Shown piece after piece: positions 46,501 to 55,630 of a DNA stretch of 64,000 nt (within the stretch, counting starts at the first letter, position 1; the number at the start of each line of letters is the position of its first letter). The position numbers and the translations under genes were made by a program. Origin of the DNA: Oreohelix idahoensis (Eukaryota > Mollusca > Gastropoda > Stylommatophora > Oreohelicidae); assembly GCA_024509875.1 (NCBI GenBank), contig JAMPIV010014843.1, positions 496,001 to 560,000 of the forward strand. Reading direction: 5' to 3'. The notes under the pieces were generated by a model. That model saw nothing but the letters and a program-made list of their open reading frames with translations, was not told the DNA's origin and did no database searches.

Positions 46501-48191
46501 TTACTTCCGTGTATGCATCCCACCATAAGGTCGGCAATTGGGTTTCTTAACATGCATGCTTTAACGTTGCCTGTGAAAAAAGGTGTATCAATATGTATAA
46601 TAGCAGTTGGATAACATTCTATGGTTCCACCAAAGGTCATGCACCTGACATGTTCTCCAGTTGCACAATTTGGATGAACAAGTGACTGACGGATTCCGAT
46701 CGTTGTCGATCCCGAATCTCTTAAAACTGAGACGACGGATCCATTAACTTTTCCTCTGTTGAAGATCAGCGAGCCTGTTCCGTCATTGACTGCTAGACTG
46801 ACTTCTGGTAGAATGTGTCCGCAGTTCAGAACTGTCTCTTTTGCCTTCTGAAATATAAGATTACATTTTGGGCAACTATTTGCCACGTTATAATTCATTG
46901 CAAAACAAGTAGACGAGGACTGTATTTTGTTATTAGTAGGTGAACTCTGAACCCCAGGGGTTGTAGCAGTAGTAACGGCTGCCCCTGTATTATGATTATA
47001 ATTTGTCGATCTACGAGAATGAGAACGATGACGAGAATAATCAGTTGAATTATTCCGTTGTCCTCTATTGTAACTGTTATCTCGATGTCTCGAGTTATAA
47101 TTATCGCTGTTGTTCCAATTGTTACCGTTATTATCATTATATGAACGATTATAACTTGAGTTACGTGGATTACTGTTGTATCTGGACTGAGGTGAATAAT
47201 TTCTGTTTTGTGGTCTTCCTCTATTAAAGTTATTGTTAAAGCTATTACGTCCCTTATGAAAATTAATGTCATAGTTTCCCTTGAACCTACCTCTGTCCAC
47301 ACTGTGTGTTCTAGGTTTGTTATTACTATGATATGCCATATTGGAGGCTACAGGAAGTGGTTCTCTTATTAACGAGCCAGAAATGTTAGCATTCGGATGA
47401 GCGGTGCAGTAATTTAAAGAAATTTTTTCTAACTCATCAATAGTTTCTGGTTTCCGTTCTTGCAGATAAGCAAAGAACGGTGGGCTGACAGAAGATAACA
47501 CTTTATCCCTCAATAACAAATCGACTAACTTGTCGTAAGATTTGTTGACACCTGCTAGTTCAACCCATCTGTTAAAAGTATTGCGTATGTTAGCAATAAA
47601 ACCTGTAAAGTCTTTATTATTATCTGGCAACAAACTTTTGAAACGTAATCTACATGCCTCTTCGTTCAAATGGAACCGACGTAATAACAAAGTCTTAATG
47701 GCCTCATAGTCTGTGGCTAATGTCGGATCAATATTTTGTGCTGCACTTGCAGGTTCGCCATCCAGAAATTCCTTGAGTTTAAGTGCCCATGCTGTTTTGT
47801 CAAGGTTATTGACCTTACATATATCCTCAAAGCGCGCCAGCCATGATGATAGATCGTCCACGTGTAACTTGAACGGTGGTAGCTTAAAGTAATAATTGCC
47901 CTTAAGTCGGTTGGAAGAAGATCCCGATTGAGCATTATCATTTTGGCTTGCTGCAGCACCCTGCGAATTAAGTTTTGCTGTTTCCAATTTAAGCCGTTGC
48001 AATTCCATTTCTTGCTGCAGTGTGATTTCATCTCTTGCCACCTTTCTTTCTTCCTCTGCCTTAGCAATAGCTTTCCTTTCAGCCTCTTCTGCCTTATGGT
48101 TCGCAAGTTGTTGTTCCGCAAATTCCAGGAGTGCATCTCCCTTTTTGTTACAATCTTTTCCAATTTTAATGAAATGATCCAAGGTAAGCAT
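43530..48191 (-). CDS. Gag-Pol polyprotein of the complete gypsy element, 1553 residues in one frame
   Basis: One uninterrupted frame from ATG 48191. Residues 25-75: charged coiled coil. 95-280: Gag capsid-like region. 285-405: Asn, Arg, Tyr and Ser-rich linker. 440-459: C-P-K-C-x13-C-G-H, a metal-binding-like motif in place of the usual knuckle. 491-494: protease D-S-G-S. 688-730: integrase zinc site with C727-T-I-C730. Integrase core D760, D819 and E855, with 35 residues between the last two. 1110-1340: reverse transcriptase with LCVDYRKLN, M-P-F-G-L and YIDD at 1282-1285. About 1430-1540: RNase H with T-D-A-S-N-Y-G-I-G-A and V-D-R-E-L-L-A. It copies the element's RNA into DNA and integrates it. 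Integrase before RT marks the Gmr1 clade. Gag and Pol share one frame, so no frameshift is needed to express Pol; how the Gag:Pol ratio is set is not visible. No inactivating change is seen. Confidence 0.95.
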   Translation of the reverse strand: MLTLDHFIKIGKDCNKKGDALLEFAEQQLANHKAEEAERKAIAKAEEERKVARDEITLQQEMELQRLKLETAKLNSQGAAASQNDNAQSGSSSNRLKGNYYFKLPPFKLHVDDLSSWLARFEDICKVNNLDKTAWALKLKEFLDGEPASAAQNIDPTLATDYEAIKTLLLRRFHLNEEACRLRFKSLLPDNNKDFTGFIANIRNTFNRWVELAGVNKSYDKLVDLLLRDKVLSSVSPPFFAYLQERKPETIDELEKISLNYCTAHPNANISGSLIREPLPVASNMAYHSNNKPRTHSVDRGRFKGNYDINFHKGRNSFNNNFNRGRPQNRNYSPQSRYNSNPRNSSYNRSYNDNNGNNWNNSDNYNSRHRDNSYNRGQRNNSTDYSRHRSHSRRSTNYNHNTGAAVTTATTPGVQSSPTNNKIQSSSTCFAMNYNVANSCPKCNLIFQKAKETVLNCGHILPEVSLAVNDGTGSLIFNRGKVNGSVVSVLRDSGSTTIGIRQSLVHPNCATGEHVRCMTFGGTIECYPTAIIHIDTPFFTGNVKACMLRNPIADLMVGCIHGSKDCTPEEIIEWEKNNLCIGNAVITRAHTKQLETMDTENKETDKHESIEVHSAIDRVSFAAKQKEDRSLTKFFALVDKVGNLAMNNNNSHWFIIKNDILLRCFMDKTHVRQQVMVPFAFRRYILQHAHDSKCAGHMGYTRTRSRVLSSFFWPGVSRDISQYVRSCTICQEVKARGAFHTAPIQACDISVRPFDKMAIDIIGPLLPSARGHRFILTCIDLCTRWPEAIPLKTTTTTDVADALHLIFSRVGFPSKLLSDHGSQFISETMTEVMKTWNIDRNLSSIYHPMSNGAVERLNRTLKQMLHKVTVNHPQDWDRVLPAVLFAYREVPHEQTGFSPFQLVFGAPPRGPMGLIKDLLIDSEMTQDTQSSYEYVINLRNNIIDACKMATASSEAAKEKARTFQNSSRRLRQLFPGDQAYVLLPHNNNKLLISWNGPYQVINKISDVDYVLDIKGHHKIFHINMLKQFHTRPEHLQAIFHELDDTVVPRCHYSNLSVIQEEESSFPEVQLALPVPVVQPSESWRDVTISSSVTPQQHQQIAELLQSYPDVLTDVPGRTSVISHDITLNDDTPIRVHPYSVPLHFLTKTTKELEQMLSLGIIETSNSPFSSPLVIVRKKDNNIRLCVDYRKLNAQTIVDSEPHPLLDDLLPRLSTATIFTKIDLTKGYWQIPLTEKAKYYTAFSTPQGLYQWNVMPFGLVNAPATFVRMMRHIFSGRPDIITYIDDICLFSSSFEEHFLGLENVLDTLRRNNLTAKPTKLQVAFHEITFLGHIIGAGYIRTLPSTVSKILNISVPQTKKQVRSLLGLVQYYSRFVPNLSSITAVLSSLLKKDMPVKVTWTSECNNVFLNIINIFSNPPILRLTDASKKFILRTDASNYGIGACLLQYHDDILHPNLYVSRKLKPPEVKYSTVDRELLAVVWAITKLEKFLLGAPFVVQTDQKAVASLRRANHKSPKLTRFAILLQPFDFSIEYITGADNVLADTLSRNPTDVES

Positions 48192-49764
48192 TCTTGAAGT
48201 TGATTTATTTAAGTATTCAATTACTTATGTCTAGTAATCACCACTAGAATCTATGTCGATAATTCTAATTACTCAACGAATGAATAATCAATATAAGAAA
48301 TTGCAATATTCCTGTACTGTTATTTATAAGTTCCACAAATCTATAATATTTTGTAAAAATATTATATATATCAACTAATATCTATCATAAATAGTTATGA
48401 TAGTTAGTTATATAAGGTGCTGAAATTATATCATGCACTTAATATTAGTATTCAATAATTATGGGTATTATCCCTAAACAATTAGGTTATTTAATCTTAA
48501 TAGTTATTAAGTTTATACTGTAGTAATGAGAAAATGTACTAATTAACATTTAATATGTCTTAATATGTTATAAAGTTATAATAATTAATCATGGTATATT
48601 ATGCCATAATCATGAGCTATAAAGTGCATTGCCCATTTCTTGGACCACCACTGCAAATAGGTGCAAAGTCCCTAATTCCTCCTTAAAAGTCATAAAAATT
48701 TAATCATATTCATCTACACTATTATTAATGAAGAAATTATAGCATTAATATTAAATTATAAAAGGATGAAATGAAGACAAACAATACAATGTGTTAACCA
48801 AGGATTACAGAACAGTATTACCATACGACAAGACATATTCACAATAAAAAATGCATTTATAACTAAGTGGTATAAAACGGAAGTGAGATATTAAGAATGA
48901 ACTGAATAGAAATATAACCTGCGTACACAAAAATTAGTGACGTATACATGGACTCATTGACGATTGTACAAAAAATATAAACTGAATGATAGTAAGGTCA
49001 GAAAAAACACGATAGGTTAGAAACATTGTTACAAAACTGAATAAAAATTAGAACTAAATACACTAGAATACCCCAATTATAACTAGACTGGACATTTAAC
49101 ATGCAAGGTCAATTAATTGCAATTACGAACGAACGAAAATCATCGGAAGGTCGTCGATGGGTTCTTCGTTAAAAAGCAATTAACTAACGGCCTTAAGGAA
49201 CATTCAGAATGAATATCGGCATCCTCAGAGCCGTGTTATTCATTCCAAACCGCCGCCCATCCATACCCACAAATAAGGGACAACATCAACGGAAAAAACA
49301 GATATAACATAGATATAAAATAAATAGAGAGGACATGCCTGCACTGCGAAATGGACTTAGTATTGTGTTATAAGACGGACAATCGTCCTAAGTCTAAACT
49401 TATCTTTAAAAGGCTCCGGCGATGTCAAGTTCATCAACGGACTAGATCAATGCCTAATACTGTTTGCTCTTGATTGGTTGATAACCGTATTCAATCGTCT
49501 GGTCTTCTTGATCATGTAAATCTTCACCAACTTGGAATGCGTTGACGGTTGTACTTTCAAAGCGCGGCATCTACGCATGATGTAGTGACGTCAGATTGGC
49601 ATTTCGTAGTCATGCGTTGAACGTCGTTTTTATGCATCATGTGACTTTCTTGTAATGGTAAACAGTTTGTAAAAGTATGTAAACAAGAAAAAATTTCCTT
49701 TTTTCTTTCGTTCAGCGATGGCCAACTAATTCTTTCTTTCGTTCCCCATCAATGGCCAACCAGT
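48192..49764 (-). mobile_element. Leader (5' untranslated region) of the complete gypsy element
   Basis: 1.57 kb, AT-rich, between the 5' LTR and Gag. It has no long frame. A repeat ATGGCCAAC...TTCTTTCTTTCGTTC occurs near the primer site (about 49720-49764). Long structured leaders can hold packaging or translation signals, but none is identified here. Confidence 0.75.
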
Positions 49765-50560
49765 TGTTGCAGGGGCGTCCACCAGTTTTTACAGGCGGTT
49801 CGGTAAAAATTAGCCCAACGGATTGTTGAGAGCTTGATAGTCAATCGTGTAATCTGGGTTTACAGTTCATCTTCTTTAGAGCTTCGTGCCTTTGATGTTA
49901 AGTACGCGAATGTGGGTTTAAATTAACTTGAGACCATGATAATGATGATTGAATTCCCAAATGTTCATAGACTGGATAAGTCATGGCTAGAGTCCAAACA
50001 AACAATTTATTATGCATTCTGTAGACATCGTACGTTGATCATGAATTACATCACAAATATAAATTAGAATCCTATGTTGAATTAGCTATCTTGCATATCA
50101 GTCCTTTGTCTCGTAATCTGAATTACTGTAGGCAGAACGACATAACTATATGCACGCGTGGTTGGAAAATCCAACGACCGACAGTGAGATTATGCGTCTG
50201 GCACTAGTATAACTAAAACGGACTGTTAATTCATCTCGACAAGGTTTAGTCAATTACTAACCTGTAACTTCATCTTTCTTCATCATAACAGTGGACTGAC
50301 CCATGTCCATGAGAAAAATACAACATAACCGTGTGGCCTTCCATGCCCGACACTATAAGAATATAAAGACACGTCTTCTCCGTTTGACGGTCATTTGAAA
50401 AAGGGTCCCGTCTCTTGGTCACCGTGCGTGACTACCAACGCTGAAACGTCACAGCGTTCACTAGGCTAATAATACTTTTTACATTACATTAAACGTTGTA
50501 ACCCCTAAAATCGCATGCTGCTAACCTCTAGCAGACAATGCCAATTAATCTACCGTAACA
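49765..50560 (-). repeat. 5' LTR (796 bp) of the complete gypsy element
   Basis: Same length as its partner and about 99 percent identical. Right neighbour is the CAGAC duplication at 50561-50565, then the rest of LTR c. Confidence 0.95.
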
Positions 50561-50565
50561 CAGAC

Positions 50566-51514
50566 TTAATGTTGTACCAGGTTCTGGGATGATCCTCTAA
50601 GGTGTTTTAGTTTGGGAGCAGTTAGTAAGACATTATAGGTTTCTCAACAGACATTCCTTTCTTCCCTTCATGGTTATGGCTTAGCAATAAATTGACGACC
50701 TCTCTTTGGTGTCAACATGATTCTTAATGATCATAACTTATGTACATGATGGCGTGAAGATTTAAAACATGCATTATTCATTCAATTACAAGTGCAAGTT
50801 GCTCTTATTAATATAGCATGGGGAATCGACATCGTATGAATCAAGCTTATTCAGCTCCTGTCTACTTCTTCCTTCATATACCAGTTTGCGTTGATCCAAA
50901 TACATACAAGCAGTTTTAGTTCAGACAGATTAATTCAATTTTATCATTATGTTAGGTTAGATGCTCATATTCTACCTACCGTTGGTGCTTCTACAGGGCA
51001 AATTCACATCTCTGCATTTTTCTCAAGGTGCAACCTGCAGCCATTAGTTCTTTTCTAAGTGAGCAAGGGCTATCTTTCCTTGATATGAAAATATGATGGG
51101 AAATCTGAACACTCTACTTACAGTTCTCCTTGTATGGAATATCTCACATATTATATACCATAATAATGCAACTGTTAAATGAACACATCATTTAATTTAA
51201 TCGAAAAATCCTCGAAAGTTTAGCAGCCTAAGGACAACACGTCCGGACTCTATCAAGACTGATCTTTAGCTGACCCTTGGCCGGGGAAGCCCGCTGGGTT
51301 TCAGTTCAATCTGGGTTAGCGTTGCGTCATCTAGGTTTATTCAGCTCACGATTGGACAATAATTTATCTACGCTATTACTATCATGATCTGTTTCTACTA
51401 TAAATTTACGGTTTAATTTTTTTATTTATTTATTTTAACAAATTCCTATCAACCAAGCTATAGTCTGTTTTAGTTAGAAGTGATAATTCCTAAAGTGACG
51501 AACTCACTGTCACA
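50566..51514 (-). repeat. LTR c of the composite, right 949 bp
   Basis: Continues LTR c and ends ACTGTCACA at 51514. The following bases, CCTGATGATT, do not match the TATAGATCC that begins the internal region, so this is the outer end of the composite. Confidence 0.85.
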
Positions 51515-53094
51515 CCTGATGATTAGTGTTCCTGACTTTGGTTGTTTAAACAGTTTTTTTTAGGATTCCCTGAAGAAACGTCCCTATCCTTCTATGCTTT
51601 ATTCCTTTTTCTGTACAACCCATCTGTCTACAAAGGACATAAATATTGGCAGTTCAGTTGCTCAAAAACCTGCTGTAATCCCCCCTTTTCTGTGTCTGTT
51701 GCTTACTTGTACTGTTTTCAGGCATTGTTTCATTCCCAGAGGTTACATCAAAAAATTGTCTGCTCTGTTCTTTACAGTGGTAGGCCTTCGGGATCCATAT
51801 CCCAGTGTGTTGAGGTAACCTGAACTTCAGTCTATGCTTTCATATTATCAGAATTATGTTGTATTTTTTCCGTTGTCTATCATTAGGTACCACAAACTGA
51901 TTTTTCATATTTGTTAAATTGACATTTCAATTAGATATTAAAAAAAAAAAATATCGTCAAAATCGGTCTATAAATAAAATAGATATGAAATTTTATTTTT
52001 CGACTTGGAAATGTTATTGCTCCGTCTGAAAGTGAAAATGGGCCATCTTTGACATCACCAAAGGATCACAAATAACATGTATAAGCACATATAAGGTCAT
52101 GTTAGTGATAAAAGCTACTTGTACGAGTAATTGTAAGAAATGGAGGACATAAAAAGGCCAATATGCTCTTTTCAAATTAAAGAAAATCAGGTTAGTCGTG
52201 TTTTTTTGGTTACAAAATCAGCTCGGCGCACAGTTTTAAAGTGTCAATGCTCAAAATCTATGCACTGTAGTCGCTCAGTATCTAAGGTACCCAATGTCAC
52301 AGTCATACTAAGTAAGCTCAATTTTTTCTAAACATGTCACATTGTTCTGAACAAGGTTATTATGAGTTGAAAATGACAAGAAAGCCAGAAAATCGATTTC
52401 CGCAGAAACCGCTCAATTCGTCAAGATTTCTACATGTTTACAAAGAACAGAAAAAAAATTACTAATGAAGTTACTGTTAATGATCCATTTATCATTTTAA
52501 AGCTTTTTTTCAAGGACTTTCCAACAGTACGTACAGAAATCAGCACATTTACTTTCACTTGTTAAACAAAGTATAGGCTCAAAGATGCTTGTTTGGAGAA
52601 AATGCACAATTTTTCATATTTTTTGTCACCCATAAAAATTGAAAAAGAAATTAACCATTTACGGTATATTTATATATCATACATCATTTTAAAGCCCTTT
52701 CGCAGCTCTTTGCAATGGAATTCAAATAAACTATGTTTATATGACATATTCTTTATGTGGCACCTTTTAGAAATGTCTCATTATTCCCAATCTTGTTAAA
52801 GAAAGAATCCTGCAGTCCGGTCTCGCAGACAACTGATGTGTGCAACTGCATGATTGTTTACATCGAATTAGGTCACTAAACTGAGTGAGTTTTTGAGCGA
52901 TTTGGGGCATTAATCATGATTTAAAAGTATCTAAATACCCCATTCAATGTGTACCATGTTTTTGAAACTCTGCCAACGATATAAAAATCGCCCTCAAGTA
53001 ATTAAATTGCCAAAACAAAAGCTAAATCGAGCGAATGACATTTTCGCTGTTCCAACCTTGAATCTTCTACTTCCACTCTCCTTTCTTTTAATTT
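51515..53094. other. Unassigned AT-rich region
   Basis: About 1.6 kb without match to anything else in the window. Open frames of up to 93 codons (51542-51823) and 63 codons (52140-52331) have no recognisable features. It could be single-copy DNA or an unknown repeat. Confidence 0.35.
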
Positions 53095-53487
53095 AGTTAT
53101 CACTTCTTCTTCATTGATCCTTAGCCGCCGACCGCCAGAGCAGTCGGTGGCGATCACGCCTAGTGGCGTCATGTAGGGCAACAACAAATTGATTCCACTT
53201 TACTCGGTCAGTGGCTATCCTTCGTACAGTGCCCCAACTCTTTGCCTCTCAGCCTCCACAGTCCTCCGCCAAGTTGTTTTTGATCGGCCTCTCTTTAGTT
53301 TTCCTTCAGGGATCCATGGCATAGCTGTTCTTGTGATGGCATCGGGGTCTCTTCTGAGGACATGACCAACCCAGCTACAGCGTCTGCCAGCTATGATGGT
53401 GTGCATGCCCTCTTGCTTGCTCCGAGTAAGCAGATCTTGGTTGGTGACGGTATTCGGCCAAAAGATTCAGAGAATTTTTCTTAGGCA
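53095..53487 (-). mobile_element. LINE X 3' end, 5'-truncated
   Basis: Read leftward, the sequence matches the end of LINE X at 62870-63245: H-T-I-I-A-G-R-R, S-W-V-G-H-V-L-R-R-D-P-D, then the K-R-G-R block, and a 3' UTR with CCACTAGGCGTGATCGCC and GGCGGCTAAGGAT. It ends with a GAAGAAGAAG-type tail near 53095. Reading frames are broken. Confidence 0.75.
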
Positions 53488-53950
53488 TGTTATTGGAGGA
53501 AGCATGTTTCCACATAAGAGAATACACAAGGCAACATGGATATCACCAGACCATAGAACAGAAAATCAGATTGATCATATATGCATAAACAAGAAGTTTA
53601 GATCATCATTGCAGGATATAGAGGAGCAGATGTGGCATCAGATCACCACCTTCTGATAGCCAAAGTAAAAATGAAACTCAAGAGATGCAACAATGCAAAA
53701 TTATAGACAACAATTTAATGTAGGACATCTAAGAAATCAAAAGACACATTTGCGGTGACAATATCCAACAAATTCCAAGTGCTCCAACAGCTGGAAGATG
53801 TAGAGAATACAGAAGATTATTGGCAGCAAATCAAAACTGTATGGAATGAGACATGTGAAGAAATACTGGGGAAAAGGGAACAACAACAAAAAGCATGGAT
53901 AACAACAGAAACCATCAATAAGATAAAAGACAGAAAAAACAAGAAAGCAG
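53488..53950 (+). pseudogene. LINE Y, endonuclease C-terminal part
   Basis: In broken frames the sequence encodes the end of an apurinic-type LINE endonuclease: T-W-I-S-P-D-H-R-T-E-N-Q-I-D-H-I-C-I, then D-H-H-L-L-I-A-K-V-K-M-K-L. The linker toward reverse transcriptase follows (T-I-S-N-K-F-Q-V-L-Q through R-K-N-K-K-A). It is interrupted at about 53950 by LINE Z and resumes at about 55630. At least two stops and one shift are present. Confidence 0.75.
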
Positions 53951-55630
53951 ATTTCATCATCATCTCAGCCCGTAACCCGTCATGGGTCGTAGGGGTGCCA
54001 TGGTGGAAGCATCAGCAGACAGGGTCCTCCACTGCTCTCTATCCTCAGCAATGCGTACAAGTGTGGAAAAACCGTGTCCTGCCCATTCTTTGATGTTATC
54101 AGCCCAGGATTTTCTCTGCCTTCCTCTTCTCCGTTTACCTTCGACTGTTCCCTGAAGGATCGTTTTCGAAAGGGAGTCATGACGAGTTACATGCCCAAAC
54201 CAGGCAAGCTTTCGACGTTTCACTATTGACAAAAGTGGTTCTTGGTGGCCTGCATAGGTGTTTATCTTCTCTCTAACATAGACATTTCACCCGTGTGTTA
54301 CCGGGGCCCGAAAGGGGAGCAAAGAATAGTAACACTGCACCCTACCACGCATGTCGTAAAAAGCGACTAAGGAGGGTATGGGCATGGGGCTGTTTACCCC
54401 ATCCCGTAAAAACTTCGCACAGTGGGCTGATCACCTGCTTGCCAACCAATCTGATTACGGAAACAATGATAGATTGTTTGGTCTGTTTTTGTTCCACAAA
54501 GACGCCACTAGGCGTGGTGGAAACAGCAATAGATTGATCAATTTGTTGTTGCCCTAAGATGCCACTAGGCGTACTGGCCACACACTGCTTTGCCGGTTGG
54601 TGGCTAAGGATGGAAGAAGAAGAAGAACATAGACATTTGTTTTGTGCTCTTTATAGCAAATGCGCAAAATTCTTCTATAACATTTATGCTCGAAAGCCTG
54701 AATCCTTCGCTCCGTATCTGCAGTGAGTGTCCAGCCCTCACACCCATACAAGAGAATAGATAATACAAGTGATTTGTATAATTTGATCTTCACAGGAAAA
54801 CTGATGTTACTTTTCCAGATCACATTCAACCTTGTCATGGCAGCTGAGGCCATCTCAAGTCTTGTCTTGATTTCTTTAATTGATCTTCCATTACTACATA
54901 TAGTGGACCCGAGATATTTAAAGGTGTTAACTTCTTCTAACGTTTGCCCATTTAACGTAATGTTGGTCGGAACATGTTTCTTATGGCTATTCACCAATAT
55001 CTTGCTTTTTTCTATATTAATTTCCATCCCATACGTTCTTGTTACTTTCTCCAGTCTAGAGGTAAGGTCTTGAAGTTCTGATTCTGATCCAGCTATCAGA
55101 TCAATATCATCAGCAAAACGTAGGTTACACAGAGGTCGGCCTCCAATCGATATGGTTGATTTATAATCGTAGAGAGCCTCCTGCATAATATGTTCTAGAT
55201 ATATATTAAAGAGCACTGGTGACAGGATACATCCTTGGCGAACTCCTACAGTTGTTTTGAAAAATTCTCCAATGTCGTTGCTTACAAAAACAGCACTGCT
55301 TGCGTCCTTGTATAGTGCTTCAATGATATCTATGATGTTGGTATCAAAATTGAATTTTCTCATTACTTGCCATAAGCCTTCATGCCAGACTCGATCGAAG
55401 GCTTTTGTGAAATCGATGAAGTTATGGTATAAATCGTGTTGATGTTGGAGATGTTTTTCGATAAGTAATCTAATATTGAAGATTTGTTCTGAGGTACTTC
55501 TTTTTGGTCTAAAGCCAGCCTGTTCCTCTGACAAGAATTCTTCTGATTTCTGTTTTATTCTGTTCAAAAGTATCCTTAACATTATCTTACTTGGATGACT
55601 AATAAGGCTAATGGTTCTGTAAGCACATTT
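53951..55630 (-). pseudogene. LINE Z: reverse transcriptase, inserted in LINE Y
   Basis: Read leftward from 55630, about 340 codons are open: Y-R-T-I-S-L-I-S-H, E-E-Q-A-G-F-R-P-K-R-S-T, F-I-D-F-T-K-A-F-D-R-V-W, G-V-R-Q-G-C-I-L-S-P and the catalytic F-A-D-D-I-D-L-I. They continue to the thumb and I-L-L-Y-G-C-E-G-W. Near 54640 the frame meets the SINE at 54288-54625. Beyond it the C-terminus goes on (L-A-W-F-G-H-V-T-R-H-D, then a basic block) to 53960, with a GATGATGATGA tail. The endonuclease half is missing, so this is a 5'-truncated insertion of an RTE/CFDP2-type LINE. The frame is only broken by the SINE and a short shift near it. Confidence 0.85.
54288..54625 (+). mobile_element. 338-bp SINE-like element with a LINE X 3' end
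   Basis: AACATAGACATTT at 54275-54287 and 54626-54638 is a 13-bp target duplication inside LINE Z. The last ~80 bp (54532-54611) match the extreme 3' end of LINE X (63163-63240), including the CCACTAGGCGT word and GGCTAAGGAT. The CCACTAGGCGT word also occurs once more inside (near 54506). The tail is (GAA)n. The head, ACCGGGGCCCGAAAGGGG followed by GTCGTAAAAAGCGACTAA, is unlike LINE X; I cannot tell its origin. It fits a SINE that uses the LINE X machinery. Confidence 0.75.

Larger units (their letters stand above)
41609..50560 (-). mobile_element. Complete Gmr1-type Ty3/gypsy retrotransposon, apparently young
   Basis: Both LTRs are 796 bp (41609-42404 and 49765-50560). By eye they differ at about six positions, under 1 percent. 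CAGAC flanks the element at 41604-41608 and 50561-50565. LTR a has the empty site (8534-8538 within CAACAGACTTAATG). On the minus strand the 5' LTR is the right one; after it comes AC and then TGGTTGGCCATTGATGGGG, a candidate primer site. The polypurine tract before the 3' LTR reads GGTGGACAGGGAAT. A 1.57-kb leader (48192-49764) and a 1.1-kb 3' region (42405-43529) flank one uninterrupted Gag-Pol frame. All parts expected for an autonomous element without envelope are present. Confidence 0.95.

Noticed and set aside
51542..51823. 93-codon open frame after the composite
   Set aside because: No domain, no homologous copy, low-complexity start; an overlapping frame is equally open. Not enough to call a gene.
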